Below are positions 8,392 through 16,964 of a stretch of DNA of 47,393 nt, in pieces. Under the pieces are notes generated by a model, which saw only the letters and a list, made by a program, of their open reading frames with translations, was not told where the DNA came from and searched no databases. The translations under genes and the position numbers were made by a program. This stretch comes from Candidatus Cloacimonadota bacterium (GTDB lineage: Bacteria; Cloacimonadota; Cloacimonadia; Cloacimonadales; Cloacimonadaceae): contig JAKQNV010000115.1 of assembly GCA_029565595.1 (NCBI GenBank), positions 1 through 47,393 on the forward strand. Reading direction: 5' to 3'. How positions within the stretch are numbered: position 1 is the first letter of the stretch; each line of letters begins with the position of its first letter.

Positions 8392-10347
8392 ATGGGCGGT
8401 CTGAGCTTTCTCAATTCCGGACTGCTGATCTTCGCCGCCGCCACGGTCCTGCCGCTATTGATCTGGCTGCTGGCAAAAAAGAAGCCCAAACGCATCGTCT
8501 TCCCCACCCTGCGTTTCATCAAAGCCAGTCAGGAGCAGGAAAAGAAGCGCACCCGCCTGAAAAACATCATCCTGCTGATCATCCGTATGCTGATCATTTT
8601 GCTGGTGACCCTGGCAGCCACGCGTCCGCTGTTGCAGACCAAACACCTCAAACCGGCCAAAAAACATCCTCCGACGGCCATCGCGGTCATGCTGGACACC
8701 TCGTTCAGCCTGGATTACACGGATGAGTCCAAAAGCGACCTCGACCGCGCCAAAGACGCCCTGCGCAAGATAAATTCCCTCTTTACTCCCCAAGACCGGG
8801 TGATACCGATCACATCGGACGCGGATTGGAACCGCCTGCATGCCCAGATCTACGCCGGTCAGGTTCCCGACGACCTGATCAAACAAATAGGAGTGACCTA
8901 TAGCCCGCTCAGACTCCAGGAAATGCTCAACCTGGCCCAGGACAAATTACGTGAGACCCAGCTGGCCAACCGCGAACTTTATCTGCTCACGGACGGCCAG
9001 AAACAAGCCTATCCTGCTGCGCCGGAACAAACCCTGTATGTGATCAATGTAGCCAACAGGCGCGAACAGACCAACCTCAGCTGCGCCGGAGCCCGCGTCC
9101 TGCCTCAATTGGTGGAAAAATCCCGCCGCCAGAGCATTGAATTCCAACTCACCAACCACGGTTCCACGGACCGTCAGGATGTATTGGTCAAAGTCGTGCT
9201 GGGACAGGCCAAGGTCGCCGAGAAATTCGTGGATCTGCCCGCCCGCCAGACCGTGAACCAAAGCATTACGGTCGACCTGCAGCAGGATGGTTGGCAGAGC
9301 GGCTACGTCGAGGTTTTGGACGACCGCCTCGTGCACGACAACCGCAGCTATTTCGCTTTTCCCTTCCAGCTGGCGCCGCGCATCGCGGTCGTTTCGGACA
9401 CCCAGAAACTGCCGCCCAGCCTGCGCTCGCTTTTGGAGGTCTTTACCGGCGCGGGCGGCCGCATAGATATCCTCGATCCCCAGCAAATCAGCCTGGCCAC
9501 GCTGGACCAATACCAAAGCTTCGTTTTCAATTCCTCCGCCTACCTTTCTCCCAGACTCCGGGAAATCATCGCCGCGCTGAAAACCGCCCGGCGTGGAGCC
9601 CTGTTCTGTGCTGGACCGAATCTTTCGGCGGAATACAAATCCTTTCTGGGCAGCCTTTTCGGCGTCGGCTTCGGATCCTTCCAAAGCCAGGCGCAGACGG
9701 TCAGTTACATCAATCCCCATCATTTTGCCACGCAACTGATGCAGGGGACCAACCTCCGCTTCAATCAGATCGCGGACTTCTGGAAAATAACGGGGCAAGG
9801 TGCCACCACACTGCTTTCCGGAGCCGCCGGTCCCTTCGCTTTGGCCAGGGACAACTTCGTCCTCTGGAATTTCGACCTGGCCAGCCAACGCTCAACTTTC
9901 TTGCTGGACGCCGCTTTCGCCGTTTTTGCCTACCGCAGTCTGGAATTCACGAGTTCTGTCATCGCCGCAGGCACACGCTACAACTTGGGCGACGCTGTCA
10001 CCGCCAGCAAGATCACGCTGCCCGACGGTAACAGCCTGGACCTGGCCAATCAGCCCTACAAACTCACCCAGCCCGGAATTTACGCCCTGCAAAAGGCCGA
10101 CGGCACCTCGACCCTGGCCGCGGTGGACACGCCCCGCCAGGAAAGCGAATTTTCCCTTATGGATTTCAAGGGCTTGAAAAACACCAAACTGCTGGGCAAA
10201 AACTGGCAAAGCGCCCTCTTCCACACACGTCTGGGACATGACCTGTGGAAGATCCTGCTCGCCGCGGCGCTGGCGCTGTTCCTTCTGGAGATCATCCTGG
10301 TCAAAGCCGAGGAACTGCGTTCGCCGCCAACCGCGAAAAACCCTTAA
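8392..10347 (+). CDS. BatA N-terminal/vWA-like membrane protein
   Basis: A 651-residue protein. The N-terminus (FLNSGLLIFAAATVLPLLIWLLAKKKPKRIVFPTLRF) is the BatA/aerotolerance-type module: one TM helix, a basic stretch, then a second TM at about 60-82. A von Willebrand A-like domain follows with VMLDTSFS (about residues 98-106), where DTSxS matches the MIDAS metal site. Later parts are beta-rich and a third TM lies near the C-terminus (about 624-642). Such proteins occur in Bacteroidota and relatives beside MoxR ATPases. No MoxR, BatB or DUF58 gene is here, so its partner is elsewhere or absent. It starts three bases after the barrel protein. Role unknown; probably envelope assembly or stress. 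Confidence 0.7.
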   Translation: MGGLSFLNSGLLIFAAATVLPLLIWLLAKKKPKRIVFPTLRFIKASQEQEKKRTRLKNIILLIIRMLIILLVTLAATRPLLQTKHLKPAKKHPPTAIAVMLDTSFSLDYTDESKSDLDRAKDALRKINSLFTPQDRVIPITSDADWNRLHAQIYAGQVPDDLIKQIGVTYSPLRLQEMLNLAQDKLRETQLANRELYLLTDGQKQAYPAAPEQTLYVINVANRREQTNLSCAGARVLPQLVEKSRRQSIEFQLTNHGSTDRQDVLVKVVLGQAKVAEKFVDLPARQTVNQSITVDLQQDGWQSGYVEVLDDRLVHDNRSYFAFPFQLAPRIAVVSDTQKLPPSLRSLLEVFTGAGGRIDILDPQQISLATLDQYQSFVFNSSAYLSPRLREIIAALKTARRGALFCAGPNLSAEYKSFLGSLFGVGFGSFQSQAQTVSYINPHHFATQLMQGTNLRFNQIADFWKITGQGATTLLSGAAGPFALARDNFVLWNFDLASQRSTFLLDAAFAVFAYRSLEFTSSVIAAGTRYNLGDAVTASKITLPDGNSLDLANQPYKLTQPGIYALQKADGTSTLAAVDTPRQESEFSLMDFKGLKNTKLLGKNWQSALFHTRLGHDLWKILLAAALALFLLEIILVKAEELRSPPTAKNP

Positions 10348-10360
10348 CCGGGAGCGCATC

Positions 10361-12223
10361 ATGATCTTGGAAAAAATCAAGGATCCTTCCGTCCTGCGTA
10401 GTCTCAAGACTGAAGAACTGAATATCCTGGCCCGCGAAGTCCGCAAACGCATTGTGGACGTGGTCTCACACACCGGGGGACACATAGCGCCAAGCCTGGG
10501 AACGGTGGAACTGACCATCGCGCTGCTGAACGTGTTTGACCCGCTGGCGGACAGGATCGTCTGGGATGTCGGACATCAAAGCTACGCCTGGAAGATCCTC
10601 ACCGGACGCAACGAACGTTTCGAAACGCTGCGCACCCTGGGCGGGATCAGCGGTTTCACCAACCGCGACGAAAGCCCCTGCGATGCCTTTTCCACCGGAC
10701 ACAGCAGCACCTCGGTCTCCGCCGCGCTTGGATTGGCCTGCGCCAATGACCTTTTGAAAGACACTGGCCATTGCGTAGCTGTGATCGGCGACGGCGCCCT
10801 CACCGGCGGAATGAGCTTCGAAGCCCTGAACCACGCGGGACATCTGCAAAAAAACAAATTCCTCGTCGTTCTCAACGACAACGCGATGTCCATTTCCAAA
10901 AACGTCGGCGGCCTGCAAAAATACATGGCGCGCACCCTGGCCAGCCGGCCCTACAACACCTTGAAACAGCAGGTCTGGGATCTCAGCCAGAGTTTGCCGG
11001 ACAACCTCCGCCGCCGTTTCATCCTCGGAGCCCAAAAACTCGAGGAATCGATGATGAACATTCTCGTTCCCAACATCATTTTCGAGGATCTGGGCTTCAA
11101 ATACATCGGCCCCATCGACGGTCACGACATCGAATTGCTCTGCACGATGCTGCGCCGCGTCAAGCGCCACATGGTCGGCCCGGTGCTCTTGCACATCGTC
11201 ACGCAAAAAGGAAAGGGTTACGCTCCGGCCGAAAAGGACTCCTCTAAGTTCCACGGCGTCGGTCCCTTTGAAGCTAAAAGCGGCATGCAGCCCTGCAGCG
11301 GCAAGGAAAGCTGGAGCGAGGCCTTCGGCCGTGTTCTGACGGATATCGCAGCCCAGGATCCCAAGGTCGTAGCCATCACGGCTGCCATGACCTCCGGCAC
11401 CGGTCTGAGCGGGTTTGAGGCCAAATACCCAAAACGCTTTTTCGACGTCGGCATCGCCGAACAGCACGCCGTCACCCTCGCCGCGGGCATGGCCTGCAAA
11501 GGTATCAAGCCCTTCGTGGCCATCTACAGCACTTTTTTGCAGCGCGCTCTCGACCAACTCATCCACGATGTTGCTTTGCAGCGTTTGCCGATCGTGCTTT
11601 GCATCGACCGCGCCGGCCTGGTCGGTGAGGACGGCGCCACGCACCACGGCGCTTTCGATTTATCCTATCTAGGTTTCATTCCCGGGCTGGTGATCCTGTC
11701 ACCCACGACCACAGAGGATTTGGAGGCGATGTTGCGTTTCGCCGCCTCCTACCGGGACGGACCTATCGCCATCCGCTATCCCCGCGGAACGGCCGTTTGC
11801 AGCGCCAAACCGGCTCCGGATTTCGTTTTGGGCAAGGCCCACACCGTGCATAAAGGCGAGAAAGTCGCCCTGGTAGCGGAAGGGGGGGCTTTCCCGGTTG
11901 CGGAAAAGACTTGGGAGATACTAACCCGGGAAGGCCGCAAACCCTGGCTGGTGGATCTGCGCAGCCTCAAGCCCCTGGACGAGGCCCTGCTCAAAAAAAT
12001 GGCCAAAAACTGCGACTGCATTTTCACATTTGAAACCAACTCCGCGATCGGCGGCAGCGGTTCCCGCATCTTACAGCTGCTGGCTGGAGAGCCTTGCCAG
12101 GTGGTCAATTTCGGCTATCCGGACTCGTTCGTTCCGCACGGCAAGATAGCCGAACTGAATGAATTGATCGGATTCACGCCCGAGCATTTCGCCACTGAGA
12201 TCGCCAAACGCCTGAAAAACTGA
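10361..12223 (+). CDS. dxs: 1-deoxy-D-xylulose-5-phosphate synthase
   Basis: A 620-residue thiamine diphosphate enzyme that condenses pyruvate and glyceraldehyde 3-phosphate to DXP. This is the first step of the MEP isoprenoid pathway and also feeds thiamine and PLP synthesis. Visible landmarks are WDVGHQSYAWKILTGR, STGHSSTSVSAALG, the ThDP/Mg site GDGALTGGMSFEALN...NDN, and the pyrimidine-domain FFDVGIAEQHAVTLAAGMA with its catalytic Glu. Length is normal for the family. The start at 10361 follows GGGAGCG and lies 13 bases after the vWA gene stop; the open frame further upstream lies in the preceding gene. It overlaps mnmE by one base (TGATG). Confidence 0.97.
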   Translation: MILEKIKDPSVLRSLKTEELNILAREVRKRIVDVVSHTGGHIAPSLGTVELTIALLNVFDPLADRIVWDVGHQSYAWKILTGRNERFETLRTLGGISGFTNRDESPCDAFSTGHSSTSVSAALGLACANDLLKDTGHCVAVIGDGALTGGMSFEALNHAGHLQKNKFLVVLNDNAMSISKNVGGLQKYMARTLASRPYNTLKQQVWDLSQSLPDNLRRRFILGAQKLEESMMNILVPNIIFEDLGFKYIGPIDGHDIELLCTMLRRVKRHMVGPVLLHIVTQKGKGYAPAEKDSSKFHGVGPFEAKSGMQPCSGKESWSEAFGRVLTDIAAQDPKVVAITAAMTSGTGLSGFEAKYPKRFFDVGIAEQHAVTLAAGMACKGIKPFVAIYSTFLQRALDQLIHDVALQRLPIVLCIDRAGLVGEDGATHHGAFDLSYLGFIPGLVILSPTTTEDLEAMLRFAASYRDGPIAIRYPRGTAVCSAKPAPDFVLGKAHTVHKGEKVALVAEGGAFPVAEKTWEILTREGRKPWLVDLRSLKPLDEALLKKMAKNCDCIFTFETNSAIGGSGSRILQLLAGEPCQVVNFGYPDSFVPHGKIAELNELIGFTPEHFATEIAKRLKN

Positions 12224-13608
12224 TGCAGAGCCAGAATGAGCCGATCTGCGCGCTGATCACGCCACCGGGTTACGCGGCTATAAACGTCCTGCGGATTAGC
12301 GGCCACGGCAGCAGCGGCATCGTGGCGCAATTTTTCCGTCCCCGGGCAAAATTGCTCAAAAGCCCTTCCCACACTGCGGTTTTCGGCACTTTTTTTGACA
12401 AAGGCGGCCATCCCCTCGATCAGCTGCTGTGCACCGTTTTCCGCGCTCCGCACAGCTATACCGGCGAAGAGTGCGTGGAAATTTCCTGCCACGGCAACCC
12501 CCGCATCGCCTCGCGCATCCTGGAAAACCTCCTTGTGGAGGCGCGTCTGGCCCGTCCGGGCGAATTCACTTTGCGGGCCTTGCTGAACGGGAAACTCGAT
12601 CTGACACAGGCGGAAGCGGTCAACGACCTCATCACGGCCACAGGCAGCAAGGCGGAAGCGGCTGCGTTGATGCAGGTCCAGGGCGTTTTGGGACGCCATT
12701 TGCAGGGCTTGCTGGACGCAATAACGGAAGCCAGGCTGCGCTGCGAGCTGGCCATCGATTTTGCCGACCAGGATCTGCCCCAGCTCGATCTGGAAGATTT
12801 GGACAGGCGGATCTCAGATATTTTGGAGCAGGCCAAAGCCTTGCACAGCGAGGGTTCGCGCGGTAAACTCATCCGCGAGGGCATCCGCGTATGCCTGGCC
12901 GGACCGCCCAATTCCGGAAAATCATCGCTCTTTAACGCATTTCTCAAATTCAATCGTGCCATCGTCACCCCCCATCCCGGCACCACGCGCGATTATTTGG
13001 AAGAATCGGTGTCGTTGCATGGCTACACTTTGGTCCTTTATGACACCGCGGGCTTGCGGGAAAGCGAGGACAGCAGCGAAAAAGAGGGCATCCGCCGCAG
13101 CCGGGAACTGATGCAAAACGCGGACCTGGTTTTGTTTTTGAACGAAGCTGCCGCCGCAGGGACTACTACGGAAAGTGAAGAATTGCCGGAAAATCTGTAC
13201 AACAAGATCCTCTGGGTAGCCAGCAAATTCGACCTCTTGATGCCTGCATGCGCCAAAGCGGATAGTTATCCTGCCCGGGACGGTCTTTCGCCCCAAACCG
13301 GAATTCCGGTTTCGGTCCAGGCCACGGGAGGCATGGAAGCCCTTTGCGAAGCCATTTTGCAACGTTTCGAGCTGCCGGATGAGATCCCCCAGCGGCCCCT
13401 GGTCACGAACGCGCGCCAGTTTGCCGCGCTGTCCAGATGCGTCACGGCGATGCAAAGCGCGCAAAAGTCTTTGCGCGAGCAGGCGGGCTTCGAATTTACG
13501 GCTTTCGACCTGACCGAGGCCAGCCAGGCCCTCGAAGAAATTCTGGGTATTGTCACCGCCGACGACCTTCTGGAGAGGATCTTCTCGGGCTTCTGCATCG
13601 GAAAATAG
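12223..13608 (+). CDS. mnmE: tRNA modification GTPase MnmE
   Basis: A 461-residue protein that, with MnmG, installs the carboxymethylaminomethyl group on U34 of tRNAs. The N-terminal folate-binding domain has LITPPGYAAINVLRISG, SYTGEECVEISCHGNP and PGEFTLRALLNGKLDLTQAEAV. The G domain has P-loop GPPNSGKSS, G2 HPGTTRDYLEE and G3 DTAGLRES. The C-terminus FCIGK carries the invariant Cys. The G4 guanine-specificity motif reads ASKFDLL, with Ser where the usual Asn of NKxD stands, an oddity that could affect nucleotide choice. It is the last gene of the run that begins at 5043. It is next to dxs rather than next to khpB/jag, its frequent neighbour in other bacteria. Confidence 0.96.
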   Translation: MQSQNEPICALITPPGYAAINVLRISGHGSSGIVAQFFRPRAKLLKSPSHTAVFGTFFDKGGHPLDQLLCTVFRAPHSYTGEECVEISCHGNPRIASRILENLLVEARLARPGEFTLRALLNGKLDLTQAEAVNDLITATGSKAEAAALMQVQGVLGRHLQGLLDAITEARLRCELAIDFADQDLPQLDLEDLDRRISDILEQAKALHSEGSRGKLIREGIRVCLAGPPNSGKSSLFNAFLKFNRAIVTPHPGTTRDYLEESVSLHGYTLVLYDTAGLRESEDSSEKEGIRRSRELMQNADLVLFLNEAAAAGTTTESEELPENLYNKILWVASKFDLLMPACAKADSYPARDGLSPQTGIPVSVQATGGMEALCEAILQRFELPDEIPQRPLVTNARQFAALSRCVTAMQSAQKSLREQAGFEFTAFDLTEASQALEEILGIVTADDLLERIFSGFCIGK

Positions 13609-13703
13609 CCGCCCCAGCCTGATCTCAAAACCTCATCCCCAAAGCCATGCAAGCCCTTTCTATTCTGTCGTGTTTCTCGTCTCAAAACGTTAATCAAGTC
13701 TTT

Positions 13704-13751
13704 ATCAGGCCTTAATCAAGCGTTAATTGTTAACGCTTGATTAAGGCTTGA
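13704..13751. terminator. Perfect 17-bp palindrome between convergent genes
   Basis: CCTTAATCAAGCGTTAA (13710-13726) and its exact reverse complement (13730-13746) are separated by only TTG. One more G-C pair and, after a G-T mismatch, a few more pairs extend the stem outward. Flanking bases hold further copies of the TAATCAAG/CTTGATTA theme (about 13689 and 13747). It lies between mnmE (plus) and the epimerase (minus). A bidirectional terminator fits, although no T-run follows; a protein-binding site is the alternative. Confidence 0.5.
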
Positions 13752-13880
13752 CTAAGAAGTGATAAAGGCCAGCGAGCAAGGGCGGAAGGGGGAAACAATT
13801 GTGGGATAAAGATATGGCTGTTAGAGCTGTGTCTGTCTGGAATGCCCTCGGCGAAAAACTAGCCTGAAATCAGGATACTG

Positions 13881-14861
13881 CTATTCCGAGATCCGGTTTT
13901 CTTCCTGCCACCACTCCCAAAACTCGCCTACGCCTTCCTCGAAACCGGTCTGGGGGGCGTAGTTCAGCAGCTGACGGGCTTTGGAAATGTCGGCACGGGT
14001 GTGCAAAACGTCGCCTTCCTGCACCCGCTTGGTTTCGCGGCGCGCAGTTAGTCCGGTCACTTTTTCCAGAGTAGCAAGCATTTCATTTAGCGAGACGCTG
14101 CGGTCATTGCCGAGATTCACGATCTCAAAGCAAAAATGTTCACGGACGTAATCCAGGGCGGCCAAAACGCCGTCGATGAGGTCGTCGATGTAGGTGTAGT
14201 CGCGGCTGCTGGAGCCGTCGCCGTAAATGGGAAGCAGCCCGTTGCGGGCCATGATCGCGGCGAATTTATGGATGGCGAGGTCAGGTCGCTGGCGGGGTCC
14301 GTAAACCGTGAAAAAACGCAAGCACAGCACGGAAATTTTATGCAAATTGTGCCAGGTGTGGCAGAGCAATTCCCCAGCCTTTTTGGTGGCCGCGTAGGGC
14401 GAGATCGGATTATCGACCGGATCGCTCTCCGAGAAAGGGATGTGGGGATCGTTGCCGTAGATCGAGGAGGAGGAGGCGAAAATGAATCTCGAAATATGGT
14501 TGAACTCGCAGTATTGCAGCAGGTTCAGGGTTCCCAGCACGTTGACGCGGGCATATCTTTCCGGCTCTAAAACCGAGGGCCGCACTCCAGCCAGCGCGGC
14601 AAGATGGATAACCGCTGCGAAAGTGAATTTGGCCAGTTTTTCCCGTAACTCGTCACTGTCGCAGATGTCGGCGCGGACAAGCGTAAAACGCGGATTGAGG
14701 CCGCACTGGGCGATGTTCCTCTTTTTGATGGAAGGTTCGTAGGACGGGTAAAAATTATCCAGGCAGACAACCTCATAACCCTTGCCCAGCAAGGCTTCGC
14801 AAAGATGCGAGCCGATGAAGCCCGCCCCGCCGGTCACCAGGATCTGCTCAGGCTGTTTCAC
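13881..14861 (-). CDS. NAD-dependent sugar-nucleotide epimerase (UDP-glucuronate/GalE type)
   Basis: A 326-residue extended short-chain dehydrogenase/reductase. The NAD-binding TGGAGFIGSHL is at residues 10-20, the catalytic Ser in SSSSIYG near 130-134 and the YxxxK pair at Y156/K160 (SPYAATKKAGE). RFFTVYGPRQRPD and IYGDGSSSRDYTYIDD are typical of nucleotide-sugar 4-epimerases of the UDP-glucuronate epimerase branch. The likely role is supplying uronic-acid or hexose precursors for surface polysaccharide; exact substrate is open. It is the last gene of the minus-strand run from fusA and overlaps the murA end by 14 bases. Confidence 0.85.
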   Translation of the reverse strand: MKQPEQILVTGGAGFIGSHLCEALLGKGYEVVCLDNFYPSYEPSIKKRNIAQCGLNPRFTLVRADICDSDELREKLAKFTFAAVIHLAALAGVRPSVLEPERYARVNVLGTLNLLQYCEFNHISRFIFASSSSIYGNDPHIPFSESDPVDNPISPYAATKKAGELLCHTWHNLHKISVLCLRFFTVYGPRQRPDLAIHKFAAIMARNGLLPIYGDGSSSRDYTYIDDLIDGVLAALDYVREHFCFEIVNLGNDRSVSLNEMLATLEKVTGLTARRETKRVQEGDVLHTRADISKARQLLNYAPQTGFEEGVGEFWEWWQEENRISE

Positions 14862-16101
14862 GCTTGATCCTCGCTCCCAGGCGGTTGAGTTTTTCCTCGA
14901 TGTGGTCGTAACCCCGGTCGATGTGGTAGATGCGCGAGATCGTCGTCTGGCCTTGCGCCACGATCCCGGCCAAGACCAAAGCCGCGCTGGCGCGCAGATC
15001 GCTGGCCATGACCTCCGCGCCGCTGAGGGAGGCCACTCCTCTAACGCGGGCGACGTTGCGTTCCATGCGGATGTCCGCCTGCAAACGGTTCAATTCGGCG
15101 ACGTACATAAAGCGGTCGGGAAAGATCGTGTCCTCGATGAAGCTGACGCCGTCGGCGAGGGTCATCAGGACCGTAAATTGGGCTTGCAGGTCGGTCGGAA
15201 ATCCCGGATAGGGCAAAGTGAGCACATCCACCGGCTTGATCTTTTGGGGAGGATTGACGGTGATGCCGGTATCCCGGATATCCAATTCGCAGCCTGCCGC
15301 GCGGAGCTTTTCCAGGAGGCTGTCCAAATGCCCGGGAACGCAGTTTTCCACGGTGACTGGCTGGGTGCTGAGCGCGCCGGCGACCAGGAAGGTTCCGGCT
15401 TCGATGCGGTCGGGGATCATGTCCATGGCGGCGGGGACGAGTTTTTCCACGCCTTCGATGGTCAAACTGGTCGTGCCCAAACCGCTGATCCGGGCGCCCA
15501 TTTTGTTCAACAACTCAATGGTCGTATCGACTTCCGGCTCGCGGGCGGCATTGATTATCCGCGTGGTTCCGCTGGCCAGAACTGCCGCCATAAGGGCGTT
15601 GATGGTGGCGCCGACGCTGGATTTTTCAAAATGGATGTCCGCCCCAATGAGTTTTTCCGCGATGGCGTGGATGTAGCCGTGTTCCACGCTGATCCTGGCT
15701 CCGAGGGCTTCCATCGCTTTTAAATGCAGGTCCACGGGCCGGGTGCCGATGGCGCAGCCGCCGGGAAATGAAACCAAAGCCTCGCCCTGCCTGGCCAGCA
15801 GCGGTCCCAAAACGTAGATGGAGGCCCGCATTTTGCTGACCAATTCGTAGGGCGCTTCATTGGATGTGATGGTCGCGGCAGCGATGGAAAGCTCGCCGGA
15901 ATTGAAATCCACATGGGCGCCCAAAAAACGCAGCAAATGGGCCATTGTTTTGAGGTCGATAAGGTTGGGAACGTTGCGCAGAACGGATTTTCCCGGTGCC
16001 AGGAGGCAGGCCGCCATAGCCGGCAGGATGGCGTTTTTCGCGCCGCTGACGGAGATGGTCCCAGCCAGGTCGCGGTTTCCTTCAATGATAAAACGGTCCA
16101 T
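14848..16101 (-). CDS. murA: UDP-N-acetylglucosamine 1-carboxyvinyltransferase
   Basis: A 417-residue enzyme that transfers enolpyruvate from PEP to UDP-GlcNAc, the first committed step of peptidoglycan synthesis in the cytoplasm. K22 in SGAKNA and C116 in FPGGCAIGTRPVDLH match the catalytic Lys and the fosfomycin-target Cys (Cys115 in E. coli). EVDTTIELLNKMGA, PDRIEAGTFLVA and PGFPTDLQAQF are further family blocks. The full length is normal. Its presence shows that the organism makes peptidoglycan. It starts 20 bases after prmC. Confidence 0.97.
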   Translation of the reverse strand: MDRFIIEGNRDLAGTISVSGAKNAILPAMAACLLAPGKSVLRNVPNLIDLKTMAHLLRFLGAHVDFNSGELSIAAATITSNEAPYELVSKMRASIYVLGPLLARQGEALVSFPGGCAIGTRPVDLHLKAMEALGARISVEHGYIHAIAEKLIGADIHFEKSSVGATINALMAAVLASGTTRIINAAREPEVDTTIELLNKMGARISGLGTTSLTIEGVEKLVPAAMDMIPDRIEAGTFLVAGALSTQPVTVENCVPGHLDSLLEKLRAAGCELDIRDTGITVNPPQKIKPVDVLTLPYPGFPTDLQAQFTVLMTLADGVSFIEDTIFPDRFMYVAELNRLQADIRMERNVARVRGVASLSGAEVMASDLRASAALVLAGIVAQGQTTISRIYHIDRGYDHIEEKLNRLGARIKRETA

Positions 16102-16121
16102 GATTCACCTTTTCCAAGCAA

Positions 16122-16964
16122 TCAAGTTTCAAATGCAGGCGTAACGCTGGCTGCGGACTTCTGCAGCAGCAAATAGCGGTTCCGGCCGGACAGGTCCTGC
16201 AGCGCTTCAAGGCAGGCCCAGCCGAGCTTTCCGGCCAGTTCGAGGATCGGTTTCCGCTGTGAGTATCCGTGCTCGAAACACACCAATCCGCACTCTGGCA
16301 AAAACTGTGGCGCTGTTTCCAAAATGCGGCGGTAGAAGGCCAGGCCGCCATCGTCCGCGTATAACGCCAGCCGGGGCTCGAAATCGCGCACCCGCGGTTC
16401 CAGTTTTGCATATTCCTGCGGGCTGACGTAGGGCGGATTGCTGACGATCAAATCAAAGCGCGCAAGCTCGGACGGAAACAGATCAGCCAGTTGAAAATCA
16501 ATAGCGCATTTATGGCGCGCGGCGTTGCGCCGGGCTATTTGTAACGCTTCAGAACTGAGCTCTGTCGCCGTGTAACAGGCCTCCGGTCGCGCCTTGTGCA
16601 AAGCGATGGAAATCGCACCGCTACCGGTGCCGATCTCCAGGACTTTTTGCCCCGGCCGGATGTGGCGCAAAGCCAGTTCCACCAGCCCTTCCGTTTCGGG
16701 ACGCGGGATCAGCACGGCGGGATCGACCTCCAGTTCGAGGCCGTAAAACCAGGCTTTGCCCAGGATGTATTGGGGCGGCTCGCCCTTTTGCAAACGGCTT
16801 GAATATTGATGAAAGAGGATTTCCTGCTCCGGACTCAGTTCCTGGCCGCGGCGGAAAGCGAGTTCCGGGATCGGGCAATGCAGCAAATCGGCCAGAATGT
16901 AGTTCAGGTCCTGCTGCTCAAGCTGTTTCGCGGAAAACGCCGCCATCAGGTCACCGGCTTTCAT
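16122..16964 (-). CDS. prmC: Peptide chain release factor N5-glutamine methyltransferase
   Basis: A 280-residue SAM-dependent methyltransferase that modifies the Gln of the GGQ motif in release factors RF1/RF2. The N-terminal helical domain is followed by the SAM site VLEIGTGSGAISIAL and the catalytic NPPY motif in DLIVSNPPYVSPQEY. LIPRPETEGLVELAL is a PrmC hallmark. prfA, its usual neighbour, is not here. Its ATG at 16964 overlaps the stop of the upstream response-regulator gene by four bases. Confidence 0.95.
   Translation of the reverse strand: MKAGDLMAAFSAKQLEQQDLNYILADLLHCPIPELAFRRGQELSPEQEILFHQYSSRLQKGEPPQYILGKAWFYGLELEVDPAVLIPRPETEGLVELALRHIRPGQKVLEIGTGSGAISIALHKARPEACYTATELSSEALQIARRNAARHKCAIDFQLADLFPSELARFDLIVSNPPYVSPQEYAKLEPRVRDFEPRLALYADDGGLAFYRRILETAPQFLPECGLVCFEHGYSQRKPILELAGKLGWACLEALQDLSGRNRYLLLQKSAASVTPAFET

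Noticed and set aside
10466-11647. A 393-codon minus-strand frame opposite dxs
   Set aside because: Shadow of a GC-rich gene; dxs on the other strand is unmistakable.
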